Positions 7,901 to 15,908 of a DNA stretch of 34,454 nt are shown in pieces. Origin of the DNA: CAZPNX01 sp964518765. Lineage in GTDB: Bacteria > Edwardsbacteria > AC1 > EtOH8. How positions within the stretch are numbered: position 1 is the stretch's first letter; each line of letters begins with the position of its first letter. The notes below the pieces were generated by a model. That model was not told where the DNA came from. It did no database searches and saw only the letters and a program-made list of their open reading frames with translations. Where the stretch lies: assembly GCA_964518765.1 (NCBI GenBank), contig CAZFJC010000026.1, forward strand, positions 1 through 34,454, read 5' to 3'. Position numbers and translations under genes: made by a program.

Positions 7901-9570
7901 CGGGCCTGCCGGAAACGCTCCAGGCCCAACTTCCGCCAGGCATCCCATTGCCCGGCCCTGGCCAGGGTTTTGAGCACCGGACCGGCCTGCACCGCTTTGC
8001 CGGTTATCCGATCCCCGTCTTCAGCCTTTCCGCACTCCTCGGCCGAGCATCTGTCGAGCACGAAACCCCGCACCGCCTGACCGATAAAGCGATAACTGCC
8101 CCGCTCCTTTCTAAGCCACTCGCCCAGTTCGGCAGCTTCCCCCTCCTCTTGGGAGCTTGGGGACCAGCTGCCCGACAACGCCGTCCGCTTGAGCAGCATC
8201 TTCTGCCCGTCGTCGAGCCGCCGCCATGTCCCCTCCCAGCGGCCGTCCAGTGCTTTGGCTTCATCCAAGCCCAGCACGCTCTGCCAGTCGATTTTCCACC
8301 GCTGCTTTTCCCGCCCCAGCCATCCGGCCGAGATGATTGCATCGAGCAGTATTCGGAATGACGCGACATGGCCGCCAACCTGATCGTGCATCCATCCAGC
8401 CAGGCGTTGAAGGTCGCGGCCCGGGAGGCCGGGAAACATGCCCCCTAGGATCCTCTGGTAGCTTAATGGCCCCAGGTCCGTCAGCCTGACGACTGCCTGG
8501 CCGGATTCGGTGGCCGCATCGATAACGGCTATCGAGCGTCCGTGTTGGTTGTCCCCGGCCTCCGGCGCACCTGAAGTTTCAGAATCATAGAGCCTCCAAC
8601 AATCTGAAGCCGCCCCGGGCGGCAACCTGCCATCCTGCCCCATTAGACAAGCCTCATGGCCCTCGATCTGCAGCAGATGCTTCAGTTCGCCCAGGAACCG
8701 GGTGGCGCCGGTGCCCGGAAGAGCTTGGATAAATATCCTTCGGGCTCCGCCCCTCACGGCCCTCATGGCCCGGAGCAGATCGTGACACCTGCCGGCCAGA
8801 GGCATCGTGGCCCTGAGACCCGGATTCCGGTAAAAGCCGGACATGGCCATGGCCCAGGCCAGCTGGATTCCATCCCCGATGCGGTCCAGCCGGCGGTATC
8901 TGAGCATGCCCCTGACGATGTCAGCCGCCCTGTCTGGCAGGCTCGCCGGCATTTTCTCCAGCCAGGCTTCGGATGGATCGAGCTTCTCGGCCGGCGCCGG
9001 CAGGGCGCCACCGGCCGACTCCCACAGCACCAGTCCCAGGCTATAGATGTCGCCGGGCGGGGCCATGGACCAGCCTTCAAGCGCCTCCGGGGAGGCGTAG
9101 GCCGGCGTTCCGACGAAGGGCTTATCCGCTCCGGCCGGGGCCCGGCCGGAGAAGCCTAGATCCATTAGTTTGAACCTGTCCCCGGCCCTCCCCATGTTCT
9201 CCGGTTTGATGTCCCCGTGGGCCAGTCCCTTAGAATGCAGGTGCCCGAGGACCGAGGCCATCTGTGACCAGAAACGAAGCCAGGTTTCGAAATCACCGGG
9301 CTCCGGGCAGGCCCCACCAACCTCCAGCAGCTCTAAAGACAGCAGGGCTTGGTCATCGGTACGGATAAAGTCATAGGCCTGGATCAGCCCGGGGTGCCGC
9401 AGGCGGTGCAGCCTTCTGAACTCCATCCGCAGGATTTCCCCCAGCTCGGCAGGGGCGACCTTGAGGGCCACCTCCCCTCCCGTGGCCAGGTCCAGGGCCC
9501 GATGCACCGTGGAGGTCCCGCCCTCGCCCAGCTTTTCGGTTATTTTATAGCGCCAATGTATAGGGATCAT
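4909..9570 (-). CDS. Ser/Thr kinase - TPR - GAF - sigma-54 activator fusion protein
   Basis: About 1553 residues. Residues 8-260 form a protein kinase domain: GEGGTSTVH loop, VALKV lysine (about K37), HGDIKPEN catalytic loop, DLG in place of DFG, and GTPAYASPE. Near residue 285 ALPGTGATRFL looks like a P-loop lacking the key Lys, as in degenerate STAND/AAA modules. Residues about 520-1050 are helical TPR-type repeats. Residues about 1080-1230 are a GAF domain. Then comes a full sigma-54 AAA+ module: GETGTGKE (about 1280), intact GAFTGA loop (about 1325), GTMFLDE Walker B, and YPWPGNIREME. A Fis-type HTH (NDTAKAAKKLGVSQRHVQRLIKSF) ends it. It should bind enhancer DNA and open sigma-54 promoters, with kinase and GAF as inputs. 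ATG 9570 was preferred; a TTG at 9612 is also in frame. It lies just upstream of TGTCG sites and a sigma-54 promoter. Confidence 0.9.
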   Translation of the reverse strand: MIPIHWRYKITEKLGEGGTSTVHRALDLATGGEVALKVAPAELGEILRMEFRRLHRLRHPGLIQAYDFIRTDDQALLSLELLEVGGACPEPGDFETWLRFWSQMASVLGHLHSKGLAHGDIKPENMGRAGDRFKLMDLGFSGRAPAGADKPFVGTPAYASPEALEGWSMAPPGDIYSLGLVLWESAGGALPAPAEKLDPSEAWLEKMPASLPDRAADIVRGMLRYRRLDRIGDGIQLAWAMAMSGFYRNPGLRATMPLAGRCHDLLRAMRAVRGGARRIFIQALPGTGATRFLGELKHLLQIEGHEACLMGQDGRLPPGAASDCWRLYDSETSGAPEAGDNQHGRSIAVIDAATESGQAVVRLTDLGPLSYQRILGGMFPGLPGRDLQRLAGWMHDQVGGHVASFRILLDAIISAGWLGREKQRWKIDWQSVLGLDEAKALDGRWEGTWRRLDDGQKMLLKRTALSGSWSPSSQEEGEAAELGEWLRKERGSYRFIGQAVRGFVLDRCSAEECGKAEDGDRITGKAVQAGPVLKTLARAGQWDAWRKLGLERFRQARDSGDFESVLFYGRMLAGSGRLDDHDLAWVLAETAMSCRALGRYRQGLELLAGFEASLKPDWSLERARIVLQLGAGELGKASDSARQAAERWAKDKTKSLEAGLFEGLAEGMAGGRDKGEPLIAAIESQAAELGLTGLQRQAREFLAMLAHLAGDWNSVVEHAGAGLRLTMGKIPPEGSSNLIGMLGNALVRLNRAAEAEERLAAFLEACENKIPSSDLRSIQAARGEANIRLANWDLAYRCFIEAEQNAGGKDDINLQAFIVSNLAIVLGARNQHRAEAEKHLEAYRLYRESGDLGNALVSLGNYGVKKKALGQSAEAFGILQECLEASRKSGLENVRILASKNLGLAEFEERRWGRALELFQESRKSAEAAGMPLNFEAELFTGLTHVMTGETVLAAKRLDQASKLAKNRPQEIWIEYMKGMIMSYEEKDGLGKALEAVGRMREQGRSREAALMALTAAESAVGQNSENPMGLLAALLEAEAEFGRLGDIGMRDRARLAVVRTARELVAGQGAAAGQGMLDAFYQLAFLLKSGAGPGQVGQAALEQAVKLTEAERGGLFLMDEDGKPELVAGANLDQTTIQDACEFSAKALGQAGREGAEVVSNDAQAEDDFRSRESVRRNAIRSLACLPLQFREGAGGALYLDSRLKPGIFSAGRRQFLKALAAVVGAMLESSRLMEELRQGGEHQAVLRRMIGASAPVAEMKQRIRKAAGAGVNVLIEGETGTGKELAARAVHELSDRRHKPFIALDCGSLPETLLEAELFGYVKGAFTGAYADKPGLFEAADGGTMFLDEITSASLSVQARLLRVIEEGEIRRVGDTRVRKVDVRLICAANKDMEFEMGEGRFKPDLYYRLNEFHIAIPPLRDRGRDILILAEHFKAKHQRRHGKRGLEFSSGAKKAMALYPWPGNIREMENAVQKAVIMAGQGPITEQDLELPAVAMQVQESGDRRKKGVTRQMLSAALRDTGNDTAKAAKKLGVSQRHVQRLIKSFRLAT

Positions 9571-9621
9571 CGCGTTGCTATGATGATTCCGGTTCTGTCT
9601 CCTGCGCCCCAAGAAAGTTTT

Positions 9622-9650
9622 ATGTTATTACAAAGCCGTCATATTGTCAA
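9622..9650 (-). promoter_or_regulatory. Sigma-70 promoter of the kinase/sigma-54 activator gene
   Basis: On the minus strand TTGACA (9645-9650), a 17-nt spacer and TAACAT (9622-9627) lie 52 nt before the ATG at 9570. The activator therefore seems to be made by housekeeping polymerase while its presumed target uses sigma-54. Confidence 0.55.
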
Positions 9651-9676
9651 TATGAATGTGCTTCGTTTGGCGATAT

Positions 9677-9706
9677 AAAAAACGGGCCGGTTTGAAAGCC
9701 GGCCCG
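9677..9706 (-). terminator. Rho-independent terminator of the Mla/RND operon
   Basis: The 8-bp stem CGGGCCGG (9683-9690) / CCGGCCCG (9699-9706) is followed on the minus strand by a TTTTTT run. It lies 50 nt past the stop of the RND pump gene. Confidence 0.85.
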
Positions 9707-9755
9707 CTCGTCGGGGGAACTATGGCTTTTTATCCCTGGTTGTCTTTCTCCCCGG

Positions 9756-12700
9756 TTATCCGCCCTGGGGACGCAGGGGATACGATACCTTCATCTCTCG
9801 TTTGAGCCTTTCCTCGAAAATTATGTATAGGGTGGGCACGAACACCAGCGTCAGGATGGTGGACACCAAAAGGCCGGAGATGACGGCGATGGCCAGCGGC
9901 GAATAGGTCTCTGAGCTTTCACCTATCCCCAGGGCCATGGGAAGCATGCCCACCATGGTGGTCAGCGAGGTCATCAGGATGGGCCTCAGCCTCACCCGGC
10001 CCGCCTCGGCCACCGCCTGGTAAAGCTCCATCCCCCGGCGCCTGAGCACGTTGGCGTAGTCCACCAGCAGGATGGCGTTGGATACCACGATGCCCACCAG
10101 CATGATCACCCCTATGAAGGCTATCACCGAGAAGTTGACCCCGGTCAGGAAAAGCCCCCAGATGACGCCCACCAGGCCCAGCGGAACCGAGAACATGATG
10201 ACGAAGGGGTCGAGCAGGGACTCGAACTGCGAAGCCAGCACCATGTAGACCAGAAGAATGGCCAGCAGGGTGGCGTAAAACAGGCTCTTGAAGCTCTCGG
10301 CCATCTCCCTGGCCGAGCCGCTGACCTCGACGGTGAAGCCCTCGGGGATGCGCATGTCCCTGATCCTCTTCTCCAGCTCGGCGTTGACCGACCCGATGGC
10401 CCGTCCGCTGACGCCGCAGGAAACGGTGATGATGCGCTGTCGGTTCTTTCGCTGGATGTCCACCGGCCCGGTGGCCTTCTCCAGCCTGGCGACGTTGGAC
10501 AGGGCCACCGGCTGTCCCAGGGGCGACATCACCGAGAAGCGAGACAGGTCCTCGAAGCTGAGGCGGTCTTTCTCCCTTAGCTTGACCACCACGTCGTATT
10601 CCTTGCCGAACTTGGGGTCGCGGAATCTGGTGGCGGCCGTACCCTTGAAGGCTGTCTCTACCGCCCCGGCTATCTGGTAGACCGAGAGCCCCAGGGCCCC
10701 GGCCTTGTCCCGGTCGACCACCACCCGCAGCTCGCGCAGGCCCTCCTTGCGGCTGATGTTCACGTCCTTGGCGCCCTTGATCCCCTCCATCATGGCCCTG
10801 ACCTCCTCGGCCAGACGCTTGGAGATCTCCAGGTCGTGCCCCTGGATGTCGACCGCCACCCCGCCGGTGGAGCCGAAGGTCAGCATCATGGCCAGCAGGC
10901 CGCCGGTCTGGTAGACCACCTTGGCGTCGGGAATCCGTTCTATCTTTGGCCGCAGGGACTCCACTATCTGATCGACGCCGCGGCGACGCTCGGAGCGCGG
11001 GGTCAGCCGGACGCCGATCTCGCCGTAATTGGCCCCGGCGTTGCCGATGGCCTTGCGCATCCCCTCGCCCTCGCCGTAGACGGTATAGACGTTGACCGCC
11101 TCCGGCACCTCGGCTCTTATCATGTCCTCGATTCGGCGCACTATGCCCCCGGTATACTCGAAAGGCGTTCCCACCGGCATGGTAAGCTGGATCTCGAAAT
11201 AGCCCTCGTCGCTCTGGGGGATGAACTCGGTGTCCACCAGCTTCAGCGGCCAGAGCAGCGCCAGGGTGATCAGGACTATGGCCCCGGTGGCCAGCACCAC
11301 CTGGCGCTTGAGCTTGAGCGCCCTGGTGATGATGCCGGTGTAGACCCCGTCCAGGTGGTCGATGATGTCCCCTACCCGGGCCAGCAGCCTGCGGTGCCAT
11401 GTCTGACACTCCTGCTGTCGGCACTCGACCTTCAGGAACCTGCTGGTCAGAAGCGGCAGCAGCATCATGGAGACGAAGTACGACCCGATCAGGGCGAATG
11501 AAACGGTATAGGCCATGGGGCGGAAGAGGACGCCGGCAATGCCGCTGACGTAAGCCACCGGCAGGAAGACCACGATGGTGGTGATGGTGGCCGCCAGCAC
11601 CGCCATGGACACCTGGTTCGAGCCCTCCAGCGATGCCCGAATCGGGTCCTGGCCCTGCTCCCGATGCCGGTAAATGTTCTCCAACACCACGATGGAGTCA
11701 TCCACCAGCCTCCCGATGCCCAGCGCCAGCCCCCCCAGGGTGATGATGTTCAAGGTCATGTTCTTGAAGTACATCATGATGAAGGTGGCCACCACCGAGA
11801 AGGGGATGGCGATGGAGATGATCAGGGTGCTGGAGAGATTGCGCAGAAAGACGGCGATGATGATCAGAGCCAGCAGGGCGCCGAAAACCGCTTCGAATTG
11901 AAGGGTTTTTATAGATCGGCGGATGAAGTCGGCCGAGTCGAAACCCATGGAGAATTTGATGTCGGACGGCAAGTCGCGCGAGATCTCGTCCAGCTTCTTC
12001 CGGATGCGGTCCGACACCTGGACGGTGTTCGAGCCCGACTGCTTCTGCAGCACCATCACCGTAGAGCGCTGGCCGTTGAGCCGAGTCTCGCTCTCGAACT
12101 CGGAATAGGCGTCGGCCACCTCGGCTATATCCGACAGCCTGATAGGGATGCCTCCCTTGTTGCCCACCACCGTGGCGCCTACCTCAGCCACCGATTTGAA
12201 CTCACCGGGGATGCGTATCAGGTAGTCTACTCTTCCCACCTTGAGGTGGCCGCCGGGCAGATTGAGGTTGGAGGCAGCCAGGGCCATTCGCACCTGGTCC
12301 AGGGATATGCCCACCGCCTCCATTCGGCTGCGGTCTATCCTCGCCTGGATCTCCCTTTCCTGTCCGCCCTCCACCGCCACCGCCGCCACCCCCGGGATCC
12401 GGGCCAGGCGGTCCTTGATATTGTCTTCGGCGTACTGTCTGAGTTCGGGCAGGCTGCGGGGGCTGGAGATGCCCACTACCATGATGGGCATCAGGGCGGG
12501 ATCGAACTTAACGATCACCGGATTCTGGACGCCGCTGGGCAGGTGGTCCTTCACCAGGTCCAGCTTCTCCCGAACGTCGATGGCGGCGGCGTCGACATCG
12601 GTGCCCCAGTCCAGCTCCACCATCACCAGGGAGGCGCCCTCCTTGGACACCGAATGCACGTTCTTGACGTTGCGCACCATGCTCACCACCGACTCGAAGG

Positions 12701-12896
12701 GCTTGGTCACCATGGACTCCACCTCGGACGGGCCCACCCCGGGATAGTCGGTCATGACGGCCACGATGGGGTAGGTCATGTCTGGAAACAGGTCGATGTT
12801 GAGGTTCAGCAGGGAGACCAGGCCGATGACGGTTACCCCGATGAAGATCATCAGAACGGTGGTGGGCCGCCTGATGCCGAATTCCGAAAGTATCAT
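9756..12896 (-). CDS. RND (HAE1/AcrB-like) efflux pump inner-membrane subunit
   Basis: 1046 residues, the usual length of AcrB/MexB relatives. It starts MILSEFGIRRPTTVLMIFIGV, the typical first membrane helix, and shows the family periplasmic pattern LNIDLFPDMTYP and YPGVGPSEVE. GIGRLVDDSIVVLENIYR in the fourth helix keeps the two Asp residues that relay protons. The second half repeats the topology (VSGSAREMAESFKSL, VLASQFESLLDP, LVDYANVLRRRG). Known function: proton-driven export of drugs, detergents or lipids from the inner membrane to a TolC channel. Its ATG lies 1 nt after the adaptor stop, so the two are translationally coupled. It is the last gene of the operon beginning with mlaE. The substrate cannot be read from sequence. 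Confidence 0.95.
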   Translation of the reverse strand: MILSEFGIRRPTTVLMIFIGVTVIGLVSLLNLNIDLFPDMTYPIVAVMTDYPGVGPSEVESMVTKPFESVVSMVRNVKNVHSVSKEGASLVMVELDWGTDVDAAAIDVREKLDLVKDHLPSGVQNPVIVKFDPALMPIMVVGISSPRSLPELRQYAEDNIKDRLARIPGVAAVAVEGGQEREIQARIDRSRMEAVGISLDQVRMALAASNLNLPGGHLKVGRVDYLIRIPGEFKSVAEVGATVVGNKGGIPIRLSDIAEVADAYSEFESETRLNGQRSTVMVLQKQSGSNTVQVSDRIRKKLDEISRDLPSDIKFSMGFDSADFIRRSIKTLQFEAVFGALLALIIIAVFLRNLSSTLIISIAIPFSVVATFIMMYFKNMTLNIITLGGLALGIGRLVDDSIVVLENIYRHREQGQDPIRASLEGSNQVSMAVLAATITTIVVFLPVAYVSGIAGVLFRPMAYTVSFALIGSYFVSMMLLPLLTSRFLKVECRQQECQTWHRRLLARVGDIIDHLDGVYTGIITRALKLKRQVVLATGAIVLITLALLWPLKLVDTEFIPQSDEGYFEIQLTMPVGTPFEYTGGIVRRIEDMIRAEVPEAVNVYTVYGEGEGMRKAIGNAGANYGEIGVRLTPRSERRRGVDQIVESLRPKIERIPDAKVVYQTGGLLAMMLTFGSTGGVAVDIQGHDLEISKRLAEEVRAMMEGIKGAKDVNISRKEGLRELRVVVDRDKAGALGLSVYQIAGAVETAFKGTAATRFRDPKFGKEYDVVVKLREKDRLSFEDLSRFSVMSPLGQPVALSNVARLEKATGPVDIQRKNRQRIITVSCGVSGRAIGSVNAELEKRIRDMRIPEGFTVEVSGSAREMAESFKSLFYATLLAILLVYMVLASQFESLLDPFVIMFSVPLGLVGVIWGLFLTGVNFSVIAFIGVIMLVGIVVSNAILLVDYANVLRRRGMELYQAVAEAGRVRLRPILMTSLTTMVGMLPMALGIGESSETYSPLAIAVISGLLVSTILTLVFVPTLYIIFEERLKREMKVSYPLRPQGG

Positions 12897-12897
12897 C

Positions 12898-13797
12898 TCA
12901 CCTAACCCCCACTATCTCCACCCTGGAGCTGTCGCTGACGCTGTGATGTCCGGCCACGATCAGGCTTTCGCCAGCTGTGATCCCGCTGGAAATCACCGTT
13001 CGGTCACCTAGGTCCAAAGCCGTCTCCACCGCCCGCGACCAGGCCTGCCCTCCGTCAACCACGAACACCTTCTGGCCGTCGTCCCGCTCCAGGATGGACG
13101 AAGAGGGAACGATGATGGCTCGGGGAAGCCTCTTTACCTTGACCTCGGCTCGGCCGTACATGCCCGGCCTCAGCTTGAGTCCGTTGTTGGCCAGGGCGAT
13201 CTCTGCCTTGACGGTGCGCGACAGATAGTCGACCGTGGGCGAGACCCGTTTAACGCTGCCAGGGAAAGTCTGGTCCGGCCAGGCATCGATAGTGACGGTG
13301 GCCGATGCCCCAGGCCTGACCTTGGAGATGTCCGACTCGGGCACCGAGGCCTCGAGGTTCACCCGTCGGTAGTCGGCCAGCTGGAACAGGGGCATGCCCG
13401 GGGCCACGTGGGCCCCGGTGTCATGATAGCGCTTGGTCAGCCATCCCGATATCGGCGCCTCGATAACCGCCTGCTGGAACTCGACGCCGACCTCGTCCCG
13501 GTCAACCGTCACCACGGTGGATCCCTTTTCCACCCAGGCCCCCTCCTGGTAGAGGTAGGAGATTATCTTCCCCGGGACCTTGGCCGGCACGTCGGTCTGG
13601 TTATCAGCCGCCACCGTGCCGGTTAGGTTTATGGTCTGGTCGAAGTCCTCCGCCTTCACCACCATTACCTCCACTGGGACCAGGTTCTTTTTCGCGGACT
13701 TGGCCCCACGCCGGGAGATGGTCCTCCATGCCTGATATGCCGCCAGGGCCGCGACGGCCGCAGCGACGATAATCACGATTGTCTTAAACCTTCTCAT
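12898..13797 (-). CDS. RND periplasmic adaptor (membrane fusion protein), short form
   Basis: 299 residues; one N-terminal hydrophobic segment (IVIIVAAAVAALAAY) anchors or exports it. Barrel-sandwich half-motifs are visible (GTVAADNQTDVPAKVPGKI, and VIEAPISGWLTKRY followed by GAHVAPGMPLF), then beta-barrel (VTIDAWPDQTFPGSV) and membrane-proximal parts. Only about ten residues separate the two lipoyl halves, so the alpha-helical hairpin that AcrA-type adaptors use to reach TolC is missing; most relatives are 370-400 residues. It should link the pump at 9756-12896 with the TolC-like protein at 13855-15213. It starts at ATG 13797, 57 nt after the tolC-like stop. Confidence 0.9.
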   Translation of the reverse strand: MRRFKTIVIIVAAAVAALAAYQAWRTISRRGAKSAKKNLVPVEVMVVKAEDFDQTINLTGTVAADNQTDVPAKVPGKIISYLYQEGAWVEKGSTVVTVDRDEVGVEFQQAVIEAPISGWLTKRYHDTGAHVAPGMPLFQLADYRRVNLEASVPESDISKVRPGASATVTIDAWPDQTFPGSVKRVSPTVDYLSRTVKAEIALANNGLKLRPGMYGRAEVKVKRLPRAIIVPSSSILERDDGQKVFVVDGGQAWSRAVETALDLGDRTVISSGITAGESLIVAGHHSVSDSSRVEIVGVR

Positions 13798-13854
13798 CTA
13801 TCTCTGTCCGTATTGTATGTTATTGATAAATAGTTCCGCCATAACCAGGCCCGG

Positions 13855-15213
13855 TCACTCCAACGGCCTGCCGGTGGCCCTCTCCAGCGCCGCCAGGCTC
13901 ACCAGGTAATCGTGCACCGCCTGGATGCGGTTGGTCTGGGCCTGGGATAGGGCCAGCTGGGCGTCCAGCACGTCCAGGTTGGTGGCCTGGCCGGTCTCGT
14001 AGCGGGCCTGGGCCATCTTCAGGGCCTCGGCCGCCTGCTCCACCGCCTTCTCCTGAGAGGCTATGGCCCGCTCCCCGGCCCTGGCCGCCAGGATGCCGGC
14101 GGTCACCTCCATTTTGATGTAGTCCTCGACCTGCCGTCGGGCCAGCAACACCCGATGGGCGTTGCTCCGGGCCTCCTTGATTTTTCCCAGGGTCGATCCG
14201 CCGTCGAACAGGGTCCAGCTGGCGGCCACCCCCAGATCCCAGTTCTTCTGCCATTCGCTGGCGTCGAACCCCTGCCCCTTGCTGTAGGTGTAGTCGGCCA
14301 TGAGAACGACGCTGGGCTGAAGCCCAGAGTAGGAGACCAGAGCCGCACGATCGGCGATCTTCCTGGCTATCTCCATCTGGGCCAGCTCCGGGCGGCTCTC
14401 TAGGGCATGGCGGACCAGGAAGGCGCTGTCCAGCTCCACCGGGCGGTAGGCCAGGCTGTCGGTCGGTGTCACCGGCTCGTCCAGGCCGCGGTCCAGCGCC
14501 AGGTTCAGCCGGTAGCGGGCCAGCTCCACTGCGTTCTGCATTTTGATGACCTGGGGCTGGAGGTTGGACTGCTGGACCTCGGCCCGCAGGAGGTCGAGCT
14601 TCGAGACCAGCCCCTTGCGGTACATGGCCCGCACCCGCTCTACGTGACGGCCAATGGTCGAGTCCGACTCGCGGACCACCTCCAAGGCGCGCCTGGCCAG
14701 CAGCAGGCCGTAGTAGGCCTGCTTGACCGAGAGCACGATGCCGGCCCTGGTGGTGTCCAGCTCCCGCCGGGCCGACTCCACCGAAAGCCGGCTTATCTGG
14801 TAACCCTGCCACACCCTTCCCCCGGTGTAAATGGGCCATTGGGCCGATAGCTTGCCGGCGTAGGTATTGCCCACGCTGTCGGTGGCGATGTCGAACCCAG
14901 CCATAGGCACCACCTCCCCGGTGGGGATGTAGCTGTCGCCGGAGAGAACCGGCAGGTAGTAGGTGTCGCCCGCCCCCATGCTCATCAGGCTATTGAGCCT
15001 CATAGCCGTGCCCGAGGCCGTCACCTGAGGCACCATGGCGCCCCGGGCCGTCTGGGACTGCCCCTCGGCCGCCCTCACCTTAAGCTCGGCCGAGCGCAAG
15101 CTCGGGTTCCGCTTGAGGGCCAGGTCAATGGCCTGCTGCAGGGTAAGCTCGTCGGCCTGCAGGGCGGCGGCCGCCGCCAGGGATAGGGTCATGAGAACGA
15201 TTCTCTTCATCAT
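13855..15213 (-). CDS. TolC-family outer-membrane efflux channel
   Basis: 452 residues. The signal peptide is MMKRIVLMTLSLAAAAALQA with cleavage before DEL. LTLQQAIDLALKRNPSLRSAE is the standard TolC start, and the two homologous halves each carry a helix pair and strand segment (GKLSAQWPIYTGGRVW; NWDLGVAASWTLFDGG). ARYETGQATNLDVLDAQLALSQAQ marks the second half. In known systems three copies form a barrel and tunnel that let an RND pump discharge outside the cell. It lies 7 nt after tetR and before the adaptor gene, in the usual exporter order. The predicted mature protein ends shortly after LERATGRPLE, within normal length. Confidence 0.93.
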   Translation of the reverse strand: MMKRIVLMTLSLAAAAALQADELTLQQAIDLALKRNPSLRSAELKVRAAEGQSQTARGAMVPQVTASGTAMRLNSLMSMGAGDTYYLPVLSGDSYIPTGEVVPMAGFDIATDSVGNTYAGKLSAQWPIYTGGRVWQGYQISRLSVESARRELDTTRAGIVLSVKQAYYGLLLARRALEVVRESDSTIGRHVERVRAMYRKGLVSKLDLLRAEVQQSNLQPQVIKMQNAVELARYRLNLALDRGLDEPVTPTDSLAYRPVELDSAFLVRHALESRPELAQMEIARKIADRAALVSYSGLQPSVVLMADYTYSKGQGFDASEWQKNWDLGVAASWTLFDGGSTLGKIKEARSNAHRVLLARRQVEDYIKMEVTAGILAARAGERAIASQEKAVEQAAEALKMAQARYETGQATNLDVLDAQLALSQAQTNRIQAVHDYLVSLAALERATGRPLE

Positions 15214-15220
15214 CTGGCGT

Positions 15221-15865
15221 CTATCTTCTCTTCTGGTTTACCGATGGTTGGCGGGCCGAGATGCCCTCCAGGATTAGGTCCGTCAGGAACCTGATCTCCT
15301 CCGGCCCGCCGATCCTCTTTTTGTTCAGATAGGAGCTCATGGCGCTGCCGTGGCACAGGTTGAAGATGGCGGTGGCGGCCCGGTCCGCATCCATCCTCCT
15401 GAAGGACCCCTGCTCCATGCCCCTTCGCACCTGCGAGGCCACCAGCTGGTTGAGCTCGAGGAAGCGGGGCAAAAAGCGCTTCATCATCAGGTCGCCCTGG
15501 CAGGTGGACAGGGCCGAGCGCTCCTGGGTTAAAAGACGCATCAGGTCCATGTTCTCGCCGAAGCTCCGCATCATGGATCCTACCAGCCTGGCCACGGTCT
15601 CGGCCGGAGGCAGATCCCGCGACATCTCGGCCTTGAGGGACTGGCTGAAGCGCTCCAGCTCGTCCTCCAGCATCGAGAGGAAAAGGTCGTCCTTGCTCTT
15701 GAAGTAGCAGTAGAGAGTCCCCTTGGCGAACTCGGCCTTCTCGGCGATCTCGTCCAGGGTGGCGGCGTGCAGGCCGCGCTCGGCGAAGACCCGGCGGGCC
15801 GCCCTCAGGATCTCCTGCCGCTTGGCCAGCCTCTCCCGCTCCTTGCGTGATACCTTGGTCATCAA
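15221..15865 (-). CDS. TetR-family transcriptional repressor
   Basis: 214 residues. Residues about 14-62 are the TetR DNA-binding domain: KRQEILRAARRVFAERG, then TLDEIAEKAEFAKGTLYCYF, then KSKDDLFLSML, an excellent match. The rest is an all-helical ligand and dimer domain typical of efflux regulators. AAAGGG lies about 8 nt before ATG 15865. The gene sits inside the operon, between mlaD and the tolC-like gene. A TGAC-rich palindrome typical of TetR operators covers the start region of the operon promoter at 18721-18768, so autorepression of the whole mla-efflux operon is likely. The ligand is unknown but may be a pump substrate or a membrane lipid. Confidence 0.93.
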   Translation of the reverse strand: MMTKVSRKERERLAKRQEILRAARRVFAERGLHAATLDEIAEKAEFAKGTLYCYFKSKDDLFLSMLEDELERFSQSLKAEMSRDLPPAETVARLVGSMMRSFGENMDLMRLLTQERSALSTCQGDLMMKRFLPRFLELNQLVASQVRRGMEQGSFRRMDADRAATAIFNLCHGSAMSSYLNKKRIGGPEEIRFLTDLILEGISARQPSVNQKRR

Positions 15866-15908
15866 GGGCCCTTTCCATAGTACATGGGTTTCTCTTAAAC
15901 CATGCCGG

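Noticed and set aside
9919..11424. 501-residue minus-strand frame inside the RND gene
   Set aside because: It is an alternate frame of the same DNA, made of Gly/Arg/His-rich low-complexity sequence.
11664..12905. 413-residue frame on the plus strand
   Set aside because: It is antisense to the RND pump gene, is His/Gly/Gln-rich like other GC shadow frames here, and has no domain or ribosome site.
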